A stretch of 64,000 nt of DNA from Ceratorhiza oryzae-sativae (taxonomy: Eukaryota; Basidiomycota; Agaricomycetes; Cantharellales; Ceratobasidiaceae), in assembly GCA_030998015.1 (NCBI GenBank), contig JARWMV010000233.1:2542001-2606000 (forward strand). The letters are read 5' to 3'. Numbering within the stretch: position 1 is the first letter of the stretch; the number at the start of each line of letters is the position of its first letter. A program made the translations under genes and the position numbers. Shown here piece after piece: positions 45,301-57,875 of the stretch. Under the pieces are notes generated by a model. The model had not been told where the DNA came from. It was given only the letters and a program-made list of their open reading frames with translations, and ran no database searches.

Positions 45301-46757
45301 ACAAGTTCGCTGTATGGTCGGATGTTGATCCGCCAGCTTGGGCGAATATCGTGGGTTGCCGTTGGGTGTACGTGTTCAAGCAAGACACGAGCGGCGTTGT
45401 TACACGCTACAAAGCCCGGCTTGTCGCCAAAGGCTACTCTCAGCGTGAAGGAATCAATTTCAACAAGGTATACTCACCTGTAGCTCGTTTGACTGCCATT
45501 CGAGTTCTACTGGCAATCGTTGCAGCAAAAGATTACAAGCTCGATCAGCTCGACGTCAAGACAGCGTTTCTACATAGTCTGCTGAAAGAAAAAATATTCA
45601 TGAGCCAACCCAAGGGATTCGGCACAGGAGACGGAAAGGTGAAACTCTTACACAAGGCGTTATACAGTCTAAAACAAGGCTTGAGCGCATTCTACAACAA
45701 AGTGAACGACACTCTGAAAGATATCGGTTTCCACCGATGCGAGACCGACCCAGCCATGTTCACATATCGTCGCGACGCTGAGGAAGCGATCCTCCTAGCA
45801 CACGTCGACGATTTCCTGCTCGCCGGCAGCTCAAAATCATTTCTAGACGAAATCAAGACCCAACTGAAGTCAGTATTTGACATTTCGGACCTCGGACCCG
45901 CTCACCTCTTCGTCGGCATTGAAATCGTTCAAAATCGTGCTGCGAAAACAATTACGATCCACCAGGCACGCTACGTGCGCGATATTCTTAGTCGATTTGG
46001 CATGTTGGACTGTAAACCCGTCGACACTCCTATGAGTGAAGGTCTACACCTCGAGAAACTCGACTCACCTGAAATGAACCGCACACTCTACCAGAGCGGC
46101 ATTGGCTCGCTCATGTACGCTATGATTGCAATGCGCCCCAATATCTTGTTCCTGACCAGCCTCCTTGCTCAGCATAGCAATGCGCCAGGGAACGAACACT
46201 GGCTGGCGTTCAAGCGCGTGTTAAGGTATCTGAAGGGTACAGTTGAACTCGGAATCACTTACGACAGGTCGAAGCCACTCCTTCCAACTGGATTTGTCGA
46301 CTCGGACTTTGCGGGTGACAGAAATACAAGCTGGTCAACCACCAGTTGGACGTTTGTTATGACTGGTGGAAGTGTCTCATGGGCATCGCATAAACAGCTG
46401 ACAATTTCCCTTTCGAGCACCGAAGCTGAGCGAGTTGCCTCATCTAACGCTACGTGCAAGGCTGTTTGGCTTCGTATGCATCTTGATGAACTCTGGTGTT
46501 ATCCAGATGATCCTACACCTCTCGTCCTACACACCGACAACCAGTCAAATATCGCATTGACCAAATCACGTGGTCATCACTCGCACACCAAGCACATCTG
46601 CGTGCATCACCACTTTGTGCACGAAATGGTTGAACACGGCAAGATCAACCTTCAATACCTCTCCACAGAGGATCAAGTCGCTGATGTCCTCACAAAGGCA
46701 CTCGGTAGAATCAAGTTTTCCTGTTTCATTTCTCAGATGGGCATGTCTTCAGACTGA
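42342..46757 (+). pseudogene. copia gag-pol polyprotein, six stop codons and no frameshift
   Basis: 1472 codons in a single frame. Gag ends with a CCHC knuckle (CPNCKRTGHTKQQC). Then protease (WILDLGASAHM, where the catalytic triplet reads DLG rather than the usual DSG), pre-integrase (WHRRLGH, CDACMKGKQT), integrase (DLHGK, TDGGGEYGS), RT (KARLVAKGYSQ, HVDDFLLAG) and RNase H (GFVDSDFAGD, LSSTEAE). Stops: TGA at 42498, 43695, 43836, 44538 and 45291, and TAG at 44715. Domain order is typical of copia. The frame is otherwise intact, showing loss by point mutation alone. Confidence 0.92.
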
Positions 46758-46764
46758 GTGGGCG

Positions 46765-47027
46765 TGTTGGATTTCAGTGTTACAAGTATGTAATGTAGTC
46801 ATGTGACCTTGCTTATGTTTGCATGACCGCTGTTTTGATGACCGTCAGTTCTTGTTCACATCCGTGTCTGGAGCTGAGGTATGTCTAATCTTTTATTTAG
46901 TTTCATATTGCTTATATTCCTGTAGTATATATTATCTACAGGTACAGAATTTCAGTTCTTGTTCACATCCGTGTCTGGAGCTGAGTATATATTATCTACA
47001 GCTCCTCGGAATTCTTCCCTGCCAAAA
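46765..47027 (+). repeat. 3' LTR of copia element
   Basis: 263 bp, about 98% identical to 42011-42273, followed by ACATT. Confidence 0.93.
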
Positions 47028-47032
47028 ACATT

Positions 47033-48410
47033 ATCATATCAAAAAATACCTCCACATTGCAAAATACACATCCATGCCTGTTCTGTCCTATGCCGAGCCT
47101 TACGATTCCGAGAGACCAGGGCTCAATTTTTCCAACTTGGACTTTCTACATTCTGTGTTGGCAGATCAGTTCCACTTACGCGATTCCAACATTATATCAT
47201 ATATAAATCCACCGTTCAAACTCTGTTTGTAATGGGTCTAAGCTGTGACGGTATTTATTTGGTGAAGAATCTAGCGCCCGCCAAACTTGTTTGCAAACAG
47301 CGATACACATGTGTGCAAAAGATGGGCAATCAGGAAATAGTTCACATCAAGGTGTTTAGACCAACTTCCCAGAAATTATTTCGTGTTCAATCTCGCGAAC
47401 AGCATTTGGCACCTCGTCCTTCAAAACGGCAATCGGGGCGAAGGGTTTTCTGTCCGCCTCCAACTTCTGAAGCTTCCAGCCGCATATTCTACGTCCTATC
47501 GGTCTGTTTGCCCCAAACTCGGCTAGAACCTCAGCCGTACAATACACGTTTCCTGAACGATTAAACGAGGGAACCCTGATGTGGTAAAGCCTACTTAATA
47601 TCAGGCTGGGAGCCTAGCTTGTTTGAGCAGGCAGGAGGACCACCCGAAGTCCCCAGCTCCACACTGCTATCCTTTGTTTTTCACCAAGAGTCCGCCCCAT
47701 GGTAAACGTATGGGTTGACAGGAAGGACAAGGATTGTCCCCTTCGCTCGTGTCGTAACCCTTTCTGGAAGGCTTACTGTATAGCCTCAGGAACATGATCT
47801 TAAAATATATCGATCAAGCGGACCCCCATTTTGCGATCAACATGTGTTGATTTAGCAATAGGTTACAGGTCCGAGCTCCGTCACCTGCTGATTTGGCCAC
47901 GACGGAGTTTTGAGACCTTGGCTCTCCATCTCAACCAAACCCAGGTCATTAAGACCCGAATTTTCAAGAGATTGGATTTTTTGTGAGTAGAATCAGTCTG
48001 TTCCATCGCTTGGCCCTTCAGAATTGGCCGTCGTGGTGAACGAGGGGGCTGAATTTTGAAATTTTGGCTCGCCCAAAATGTCTACTGCACCAAGCATGCG
48101 AGCTACAACCCTAAAATCAGCGCTTGAATTCTATGACAGCGGAACTTCTTGATTTTCATCTTGTGAATTTGCATAGTGCGATCAATCAACGCACACTCTG
48201 AGAAAGGAATGCTGCCCTCGTGTCGTGGTTGGGCGTTAGCGTAGGGAGTTCAACTGTCACCCTACAAATAGAGAAGTTCCGCTGGATCGGGCACAACGAG
48301 TGACCGAAGGGCGGCGGACCTCCCAAGCTATAAAATTGTTGACCGAAAACCAGGCCTAGGTAAAGACCTCCCGACCGGCAAATCGAATCCAAGTGTAGAA
48401 CGCCTACAAG
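47033..48410. other. Intergenic region upstream of the TPR-CHAT gene
   Basis: About 1.4 kb without a supported gene. The nearest AT-rich box is GCTATAAAAT around 48328, some 80 bp before the proposed start, a fair TATA candidate. CpG is normal, so the decayed zone has ended. Confidence 0.5.
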
Positions 48411-51400
48411 ATGAGCGATTTGACGCGGTATGCGGGAAATTATTCTCCTTCGAGCAAATCAGAGCGCTTTTGCTGACAGGGTCGAAGTAGACCCGAACCA
48501 AAAATCGAAACGATTGAGGCAAGATCCACAAAGTCACGGTGAGCGTATATAGGAATGAACTCAAGCCATGTCTCTCATTACATGAAGTAGTTTTTGGCGT
48601 CTCCAAAACGGTTGGAGGGAGGAATAGCAACGGGCCAGAAGAAGAAAAGGCTATTCATCATGGGGCATTAGCAAAGGAAGCAAAAACGAAGAGCCCGACT
48701 GATGGAAATGGATCTTCGGGGTTGCCCACGGCTGTGTAATTGTATCAGTTGCGAACAGCGGCCATTGAGACTCACTGACATGTCATTTGCAGCTTACCAC
48801 TCTCCTATAGCTCGCTAGAGTCATTTTTGAAGGCTCACGAGCCAGACTTCGAGTCGACGGGGGACATCGACTTACTGGAGAAATTGATCGAGCACCGACG
48901 TCAGATGCTGCGTTTAGCTGGGAGCTCTTTGACGGGTACAGACGAAGACGTTGGATTCCGACAAATGGTTGGGCATAACGATATCCAACTGGCCTGCTTG
49001 ACCGGCTTGGGAGATTTATTGCGCTCTCGGTTCCAGCGACTGGGGAACCTCAAAGACTGTCAAGAGGCGCTCACGTATCACGAAAGGGTAATTGACCTCA
49101 CCCCCGATGGCCATCCAGATAAGGCGCTTCGCCTGAAAAATCTTGGTGCCACATGGATGCGTCGATTCCAGTCTCTGGGTGATCTCGAAGATCTGAAAAA
49201 AGCGACTGAATGTCAGACAAAAGCGGTCGATCTCGTCCCGGATGGTCACACTGACAAGGCGGGTTGTCTACATAGCCTTGGACTCTCATTGTTCCTTCGA
49301 TTCAAGTGCCTTGGCAAGGTTGAGGATCTGAATAAAGCAATTCAGTTTCAGGAGCATGCGGTCGTCCTCACTCCAGATAGTCACCCAGACATGAAAGGCC
49401 GATTGAACAACCTCGGGGTCTCTCTATTCCGTCGATTCAACTGGTTACATGATTCTACCGACTTGAATAAAGCAATCGAGTATCAAACCAAAGCGGTGAA
49501 GCTTGCTGCTCATGGGCCCCAATATGCAAGTTGCCTGGGGAACCTTGGGAATTCTTTGCTGAGTCGATTCGAGCGATTCGGGGACCTTGGAGACTTGAAC
49601 CATGCAATATCGTGTCAAGAGGAAACTGCAGAGATCACTCCGGACAGCCATCCAGAGAAGTCAAACCACCTGAATAACCTCGTAAACTCATTGACAACTC
49701 GATTCAAACGACTCGGTAATCTCGCAGATATAAATCGCGGAATTGAACTTCAAACCCAGGCGGTCAATCTCGCTCTAGAGCATCCAAATACTCCAGCTTT
49801 GTTGAGCAACCTCGGGAACTTGTGGTTTATTCGATATGAGGAGCTCGATGATCCTCACGATGCGGACCAGGCAATTAAATATCTTACAACAGCACTTGAT
49901 CATACTCCAGATTCTCACCCTGACACGCCGGTTCGTCTGAGCACTTTGGGATTACCATACCTCCGCCGATTTGAGCGACGAGGAGGTCCTGCGGATTTGG
50001 AGAAAGCGATTCAACTCCTGGTGCAAGCCGTTGAGCATCCTCAACGCCACGGTTCAGATAAGCGGCTTTGCTTGGATAATCTTGGGATGTCATTGTTCCT
50101 CCGCTTCATACAGCAGGGCGATCATGCGGATCTAAACAACGCAATCGCATACCTGGAAGAGGCGGTCAATCTCACTCCAGACCGTCGCCCGGTGAAGCCA
50201 CAATACCTAAACAATCTTGGGACCTTGCTAACTCGCCGGTTTGATTGGCTGGGAGACCCTTTGGATCTAGACAATGCAGTAGCATTTCAGTCGCAATCGA
50301 TCGATCTCACCCCAGAGAACGACCCGAATAGGCCAGCTTGCCTCAACAACCTTGGGAACTCGTGGTTTCGTCGATTCCGACGATTGGGGGATCCTTCGGA
50401 TCTTGACAGAGCGATTTATTTCCAAGAGAAAGCTAGCGAATTGACTCAGGATAGCCACCCGGATAGGCCAATGAGACTAAGCAGCCTTGGAAGTTCATTG
50501 CTGTGTCGATTCGATCGGCTAGGCAATGTAGCAGATCTAGACAAAGCGGTCGGGTGTCATACACAAGCAGACAGGCTCACCAAGGATGGCAACCCTGACA
50601 AGTCTCTCTGGTTGAGCAACCTGGGCGATGCGTGGTGGGCTCGGCATAGGCACACTAATGACCCCATGGACCTAGAGAAGGCAATTAGTTGTCGGGTTGA
50701 AGCACTTCGTCTGACTCCGGATGGCCATTCATACAAGCCTGGTCGATTGAACAGCCTTGGTGCACTGTGGCATATTCGATATACGCAGTTGAGAGATCGT
50801 GCAGACCTAGAAAATTCGATTCAATGTCGTACGCTGGCGGTCGATACTACTCCGACCTCTCATCGAGAGATGGCAAAACGTCTCGCCGCACTCGGACTGT
50901 CATACCTCACCCGATTCAGCCTAACGGACGACAGCAAGGATTGTGAAATCGCTTACGCAAAATTCAAGCAGGGGGCGACTTTATCTGTTGTCGATCCCAG
51001 TGCTCAGATGACCTGCGCCCTAGAATGGGCAGCCATCTCTCCTATGATCCAGTTCTCTCCCTTAGAAGCTTATATTACTGCATTTGCCCTCCTTCCAAGC
51101 TTGGTATGGGTCGGTCAAAATACAGAAGTACAGTATTCAACCTTAGCTAGCGTGCGCGACCTTGTTCCCGAATCTGTTGCTTGGGCGATTTCTGTTCAGT
51201 CGTACGACCTTGCTCTGGAATGGCTAGAACAAGGTTGCTCTGTCATCTGGAAGCAGGCACTCCAGCTTCGCACACCGTTTGATGACCTAGCTGCTGTTAA
51301 TCCCGAGCTAGCTCAAAAGCTAAAGGAGGCTGCTTCCCAACTCGACGCTGCTCGATCGTCCATTTCCACTACTGAAGAATATTCTAAAAATATTATGAGC

Positions 51401-52653
51401 CTCGAGTTGCAGGCTCGACGTCATCGCGATCTCGCACGTGGCTGGGAGGAGCTTCTCGCTGAAGTTCGTCGGCTACCCGATTTTCATGACTTCCTACTCC
51501 CTAGAAAGGCGCAAGTTCTAAAGAAGGCAGCGAAAGACGGTCCAATCGTTGCGATTAATGCGCATAGTACACGATGCGATGCACTGATCATCTTGCCTAA
51601 AACGGAAGAAATCGTACATGTACCCCTGCCAGACCTTTCGATGGAGAAGCTTAATCAACTGCGTCAGCAAAGTACCTCACTTCGGCGACGTAGCGCGGAA
51701 CCTCAACCTGCTCGGGGAGTCACACGACGACAAAGCCAAGATGGTACTCCACTATTGAAGTGCCTCTGGTTGGACGTAGTAGAGCCAGTGCTGAACTCGC
51801 TTTTTGATGCAGTAAGCGCTGCCCCTTGATCCTTCATACCGTGATTGTCTCACATATAGCACTACAGAACAAACAGACGTCAACTCTGCTCCCTCATGTA
51901 ACTTGGTTTGTCACCGAAGCACTATCGTTTCTTCCTCTGCATGCAGCGGGTTTGTGCGACGGTCAATCCCCGAACGCCTTTGATCTCGTGGTTTCCTCAT
52001 ACACTCCAACAATCGGCGCCTTGCTTTTTGCGGCTGATCGAGCCCCTGACCACAGCAAAGGGCTGGTGGCAGTGGGACAGGACGCGACTCCAGGACATTC
52101 TGCCTTGCCACACACTCGAGAGGAGCTGAGGCTGATCGAGGGATACATGGGTCCATTCAATTTCCGCCAGCTCACTGGTCCATCGGCAACTGTTAAAGCA
52201 ACACTCGAAGCCATGGAAGAGCATAGCTGGGTGCATTTTGCGTGTCACGGGACTCAGGATCGAAAAAGTCCTCGCCAGAGTGCTTTCAGTCTGTACGATG
52301 GCAAGTTGACTCTTGAAGAAATCGTCAAGCGGGCGTTCAAGAACAAGGGCCTTGCCTTTTTGTCTGCCTGCGAAACTGCCACTGGGAATGAAGCTCTTCC
52401 GAACGAAGCAGTTCATTTGGCGGCTGGAATGATGACGGCTGGATACTCGAGCGTGATAGCAACCCTGTGGCCGATACGGGATGCAGACGCACCCATAGTG
52501 TCAGCCGGCGTATACAAAGAGCTGACGAGAGACGGGACTATGGATCATACAAAAGCGGCGAGGGCACTTCACAAAGCGGTGGCATCATTGCGGGAGAAGG
52601 TCGGGGAACACGCGTTCGAAAAATGGGCGCCCTTCATTCATCTAGGCGTATAG
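48411..52653 (+). CDS. TPR-CHAT protein, caspase-like protease fold (1341 aa)
   Basis: Five exons: 48411-48427, 48480-48538, 48591-48735, 48793-51811 and 51868-52653. All introns are GT-AG, 49-60 nt, and phases agree. Exons 4 and 5 are certain. The small 5' exons are my best model, since no ATG precedes the repeat frame otherwise. About 15 tetratricopeptide-like repeats of roughly 42 residues (consensus RLNNLG.SL..RF.RLGD..DL.KAI) run from about residue 140 to 790. A helical linker follows, then a CHAT domain with the dyad His1207 (HFACHG) and Cys1248 (FLSACETA) intact. CHAT domains are clan CD peptidases related to caspases and separase, and bacterial TPR-CHAT proteins act in immunity. In fungi the role is mostly unknown, though an innate-immunity or cell-death part is a fair guess. 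No partner gene is adjacent. Confidence 0.88.
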
Positions 52654-54114
52654 AGTCGCTGAGGAGGTTTGGGTATCGAACTGAGGGTACATGTAGGCGG
52701 TAATCTGTCCTAATGCAATGTGTTACGCAGGCGAAGAAATTTTTCGTTTGATTTGAGTGACGTAAGAAACTTACGGAGAGGGTACCAAAACTCACGGGGC
52801 GACTCTGGTCGCCGACAAAAAATAGGCTTAAGTCCCAGGGTCATCGATTTTTGTGCGGAGGCGCCGTTGACATTTAATTTGCAGCGTCCTGGGGAATGAC
52901 CGCACCCTAACTCAGGGGCCTCGCGCTTCGCCCGCCTGGTGAGCCAGCGAATGGCCAGTGAGTGTGTGGCATGCCGTCAAATGGAACGGCATCGCTATGA
53001 CATCTAGTGATAGCATAACACGTCTGCCGATCGATTCTCCGTGCTAAGTGGATTTATATTCTAGTGCTTGTGATCCAATGGGCTATATGCGCTCACATGA
53101 AGCCAGGGGACAGCAGAGGTTAAAATCCATATCGAAGGGATAACAGTGATTATTCGAGGTCAAGCGTCACGATGGGAGTAATACTATGGTGTTTTCGAGA
53201 TCACACGGACAGAGCAATTGCGCGATCCAGGAGGTCGCTTCTAGTATCACTATGTTCGTGTATACGGCTGTAAAGTGGGCCAAAATCTTGGACGATTATA
53301 CGTTCATGGCAAATTGGACAGAAAAGTAAATCATACAGGGATGAAATCCGGATCGTTCTATGAAGGATTGTCTCTTGTTTTTGAAGCGTGCTCGGAACTG
53401 ACGAGGCGCAGAAATCTATAAGAATCGACATGTGAAAAGTGATGAGATTATTGATATATTTATGGCTAGAATGTACCATATTGCGGGTGGTATATCGATC
53501 GAGTCTCCAGGGCCCCTTGCCCCAGGGAATGAATCGAGTTTCGGGTTCGTGTTTGATGATACAATCAAGATCATTCTGGGGACAGTTTTTGGATCGATGG
53601 TGGCTTGTCTGAGGGGTTCAGGCGAGGGCAGGGGCACAAACGGCGTGAAGGGCGACTCGGCCAATCCCTGAAAATCTAGTTTGCACGTGATAATGCCCCG
53701 CTGTCTAAGTATGTTTCTGAGCGCTAACCAGATGCTGATAGCGCCGGTAGCCCGTGCTACTTCAGATCTAGCGAGTGCTCAAAAGCATACTTAGACCTGT
53801 GGAGCTAGTACATGCTAGCTAGATTTTGGGGGGTTGGCTGAGGACTATGTATAGGCATATTTAACAATCATCAAGCATGATCATACGATTTTGCCGACCC
53901 CGCAAAGCAGATGCCAAGTGGTGGTCGAGTTGCACGATTGCTAGGAATGAGCTACGGCTACGGGCGTACGAGATGCTTGTTCATTGTACATAGGAGTGAA
54001 CTCAAGGCTCGATATACGCAAGGCTCCATGCTTGACAGAGTGCGGCGGGACCACGTGACGGTGGCGATGCGTGTTTGTCATCGATGTGACCCAGGCGGTG
54101 TGTTCCGTGCGTCG
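52654..54114. other. Intergenic region upstream of the kinase gene
   Basis: No frame here has domain support. The reading frame of the kinase extends upstream of 54115 to an ATG at 53911, but those 68 codons look non-conserved. No repeats or LTR ends were seen. Confidence 0.5.
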
Positions 54115-57100
54115 ATGGCAGCGACAGAGAGCGAGTTTCCGCGCGGGCTACACGCACACGCGCTCAACACGGTGGCCGAGGACGGGCCTGCGACGCCCTC
54201 CCACGGCGGCACGGTCACTGCCGGTGCGTTTGTGTCGACCGCTGCCACGCCCGCTGACGTCGTCCCAGGCCACGAGTACGACATGGCCATCCACCCGACG
54301 GTCGAGGCGAACCCTGCTGCGGCCGAGCCCGCGACCCACCTGGAGGCTATCGCCAAGATCCCCGCGCACGCGCCCGCTGTGGACACACCGCCCCCACCCT
54401 CGGCCTCGCCGTCGAAGCTGGGTGTGCCGCGTGTGATCAACCCGGCGGCGATAGCGGCGCGGCGGCCGGTGTCGATGCCGCCGCAGTCGTCGAACTCGCC
54501 GGCGGTGGCGGTCGTGGGGGGCGAGCGGATGTCGGTGGACGAGAACCGCGAGCGCGAACGGGAAGCGCGGCGCGAGCGCGGGGAGCGGCAGGAGCGACGG
54601 GACAAGGGCGACAAGCCGAGCCGAGGGCGGGTGCTGGGCGACTATGTGCTGACCAAGACGCTGGGGGCGGGCAGCATGGGCAAGGTGAAGCTCGCGGTGC
54701 ACACGCCGACGGGCCAAAAGGTGAGTTGGATCGGGGCGTGTGTGGCCCGGGCTGACGGTCTCGCAGCTCGCGATCAAGATTGTGCCGCGCGTGACGACCC
54801 AGTCGTCGAGCCAGCCGCTCACCGCGTCCCAGCTCGCCAAGGCACAGGCCAAGGACGCCAGCAAGGAGATCCGGCACATCCGCGAGGCCGCCCTCTCCAT
54901 GCTGCTCTACCACCCCTACATCTGCGGCATGCGCGAGATCATCACACACCCCGGCCACTTCTACATGGTCTCCGAGTACGTCGACGGCGGCCAGATGCTC
55001 GACTACATCATCTCCCACGGTCGCCTCCGCGAGCGCGCCGCCCGCAAGTTTGCGCGCCAAATCGGCTCGGCGCTCGAGTACTGTCACAAGAACAACGTCG
55101 TCCACCGAGACCTCAAAATCGAGAACATCCTCATCTCCCAGACCGGAAACATCAAGATCATCGACTTTGGCCTCTCCAACCTCTACAATCCCGAGGACCA
55201 TCTCTCCACCTTCTGCGGCAGCCTCTACTTTGCCGCCCCCGAGCTCTTGAACGCAAAGGTCTATACCGGCCCTGAAGTCGATGTCTGGAGCTTTGGTGTC
55301 GTCCTTTACGTGCTCGTGTGCGGAAAAGTGCCGTTTGACGACCAGAGCATGCCCGCCTTGCACGCCAAGATCAAACGCGGTCTGTTCGATTCTCCCATGT
55401 GGCTTTCTCAGGGTCTGTCTCTCCTCTGCCATCCGTGTTCTACGGCTAACCCTCGGCCCGGACAGAATGCAAACACATACTGTCTCGCATGCTAGTCACA
55501 AATCCCCAGCAGCGCGCCACCCTGACCGAAGTCCTCAACCACCCATGGATGATTCGCTCATACGGCGGCCCACCCGATCCCCATCTCGTCCAGCGCGAGC
55601 CCCTCTCTGTCTCCGAGCTCGACCCGGCCGTCATTCGAGAAATGACCGGGTTCGAGTTTGGCACGACCGACCAGATTCATGCTCAACTTTTCCACATCCT
55701 CACATCTGATCGCTATCGCGCGGCAGCCGAGCGATGGAGGCGAACACGTGCCGGCGAGAGCGGGAGCAGCCTCGGTCTCGATGCTAATGCCACTAGCACC
55801 ACCCTCTCAATCCCTAGCACAAGCACCGCCACCACCGTCGAGCCCGCCACCCCAAGGTCCCGATCCAAGCGCTTCTCTGGCTTTGACTTTTACCGCAAAA
55901 AGTTCCTCGCCTCGCCTCCTCCCCAGACCCCTACCCCGGCCCCTGCCCCAAGCCAAGACCTCTCGATCCCCGCCCCGGAACAACCCGATCCCACGCGCGG
56001 TTTCCATCCGCTGATCTCGATCTATTATTTGGTCCGGGAGCGAATGGAACGTGAGAGGGTGTACGGACCTGGCCATTTCGCGAGTTCCCAACTGAGCCTC
56101 GGCGAAGAGAGTTGGGCGCAGGGTACCGGGTCGGGTGCAGAGAGCAAGGAGGCAACGCCCAACAAGAGTCGTTACGCGCAGCCAGTTCCTCGGCTCGCCG
56201 CACCTCCCGCGCCTCACTATTCTGGAACATCATACGACGTGCCCGTGCCCGTCACACCCACCTCGGCTGCGTCTGGAACACCCAACACTGGACCCATCCC
56301 ACGCGCTCGTGCCAAGGATGGGGAAGGCGTTCCTGCGCCCTTGCCTAGTCCTGGTCTTCCTACGCCCTCTGCGGGCATGTCGATGCCCCGTGCTGCAACC
56401 CACAGGAGAAGCCATTCGCTTTCGCAGCGGCCAAGGACTTATGATGGTCCTGGTGGAGAACCCAAGACGGCTGGCCCGGCGGTCGCGACATTTAGCCAGG
56501 CCGAGCGGATTCGAGAGGAAGAGGAGCCCGTTTCGCCTCCTCCCACGGTCGTGAGTGGAGAAGTCCAAGGACCGAGGGCGGCTAGTTCGCTTGCCCGTCG
56601 GTTCGGTTCCCTGTTGGGCGGCGGAGGCAGCGCATCCAAGCGTGTTAGCTCGCTCATCGAGCGCGAAAAGGAATTGGAGCGGCAGAGGCAGCGAGAGACC
56701 GAGGATGCCAAGAGTGCCAAATCGGCCGACATTCCATCTTCGAACGCGCCCGTGGCCCCGAGCGCAAGTGGAGGTATCGGAAGCCATCGACGCGCAGCTA
56801 CCGTAACCGAGTCTGGTGGAGCTGGCGTCAGCAAGAGACATGAAAGGCGTGGAAGTCTTGGCATGGCTCACTCTGGCGGTGGGGTAGGACGCGGAGAGGA
56901 ACTCGCGCGGCCCAAGACCGCCGGCGATGGCTGGTCTAGTGCTGGAGCTGCTGTGGCTAAAGGAGACAAGGACGGAGGAAAGGACAAGACCGAGGGCGAT
57001 GCCGAGAAGAAGGATGACTCTCATCCCGAGACGAACGGGACAGTGGACGTGAAGCCGGTATACCTCAAGGGCTTGTTCAGGTGCGTCGTCTTGTTCTTTT

Positions 57101-57875
57101 CCTTGAATTATAGCTCACACATCTGCGTTCAGCGTTGCCACTACCTCGACCAAGCCGGCCAATGCGATCAAGACCGATATCAAACGCGTATTGGATAGGA
57201 TGCAGGTCCAGTACCGCGAGATCCGTGGTGGATTCGAATGTATCCACGCACCGAGCATCGATCTCACTTCGATCGCACCTGGACCAGGAGAGGAGAAGCG
57301 CACAATCCAACGCAAGGGCAGCCGCTTGAGTTTTGGCAAGAAAGGACAGCCAGTGGGCGCCGAGAGGAAGGAGCCCGTTGCCGAAAAGGACAAGGAGGAG
57401 GTCGCTGGAGAAAAGGAGAAGAAAGAGGGGGGCGAAAAGGACAAGGTCCCAACCAGCCGTTCGAGCCTTTCCTTTGCGGGAGTCAAGGGACAACCCCCGA
57501 ATAACGCTGGCGCTGATACTGGACGAACGACTCCAACGCCTGCTACGGCTACCCCAACCGCAACATCCCCGGGATCACCAAAGACCAAGTTTTTGCCGCC
57601 CATCCCACGGGACTTTGCGACGAGCAAAGGATCTGCGCCCGACGCTGTTGATGACTTGTTCGAGAATGGGACAACCAACGAATTATGTGTGAGGTTTGAG
57701 ATTAGTATCGTCAAGGTGGGTAGTTTGATTGTATTCGAGTTGAATCATATCCTGAGGGGTCGTTTTGTAGGTTCCGCTGCTGCCTCTTCACGGTATTCAG
57801 TTCCGACGAGTGGGCGGGGATGGGTGGCAATACCAGATGTTGGCCCGGCGGGTGTTGACTGAGCTCAAGCTCTAA
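54115..57875 (+). CDS. KIN1: KIN1/MARK (PAR-1) Ser/Thr protein kinase with KA1 domain
   Basis: Five exons: 54115-54720, 54767-55412, 55466-57080, 57133-57715 and 57771-57875. Introns are 46-55 nt and phases agree, giving 1184 residues. A disordered N-terminus leads to the kinase domain near residue 180: glycine loop ([12 protein letters not shown]), VAIK-type lysine (LAIKIV), [16 protein letters not shown] and APE (AAPELL), all catalytic residues present. A long Ser/Pro-rich linker with basic-acidic stretches ends in a KA1 domain (RFEISIVK joined by intron 4 to [14 protein letters not shown]). KA1 binds acidic phospholipids and autoinhibits. In yeasts Kin1 acts in polarity, exocytosis and the ER stress response. 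The start is chosen at MAATESEF; an in-frame ATG at 53911 would add 68 residues. Intact. Confidence 0.92.

Larger units (their letters stand above)
42011..47027 (+). mobile_element. Full-length Ty1/copia element (5017 bp)
   Basis: 263-bp LTRs at both ends, flanked by ACATT (42006-42010 and 47028-47032). The LTRs differ at about five sites. One continuous gag-pol frame holds copia-type gene order, with integrase before RT. CpG is largely retained, so it is younger than the gypsy nest around copy 1. Confidence 0.95.

Noticed and set aside
52740..53664. Short frames between the TPR-CHAT and kinase genes
   Set aside because: Under 100 codons, no domains and no consistent splice joins.
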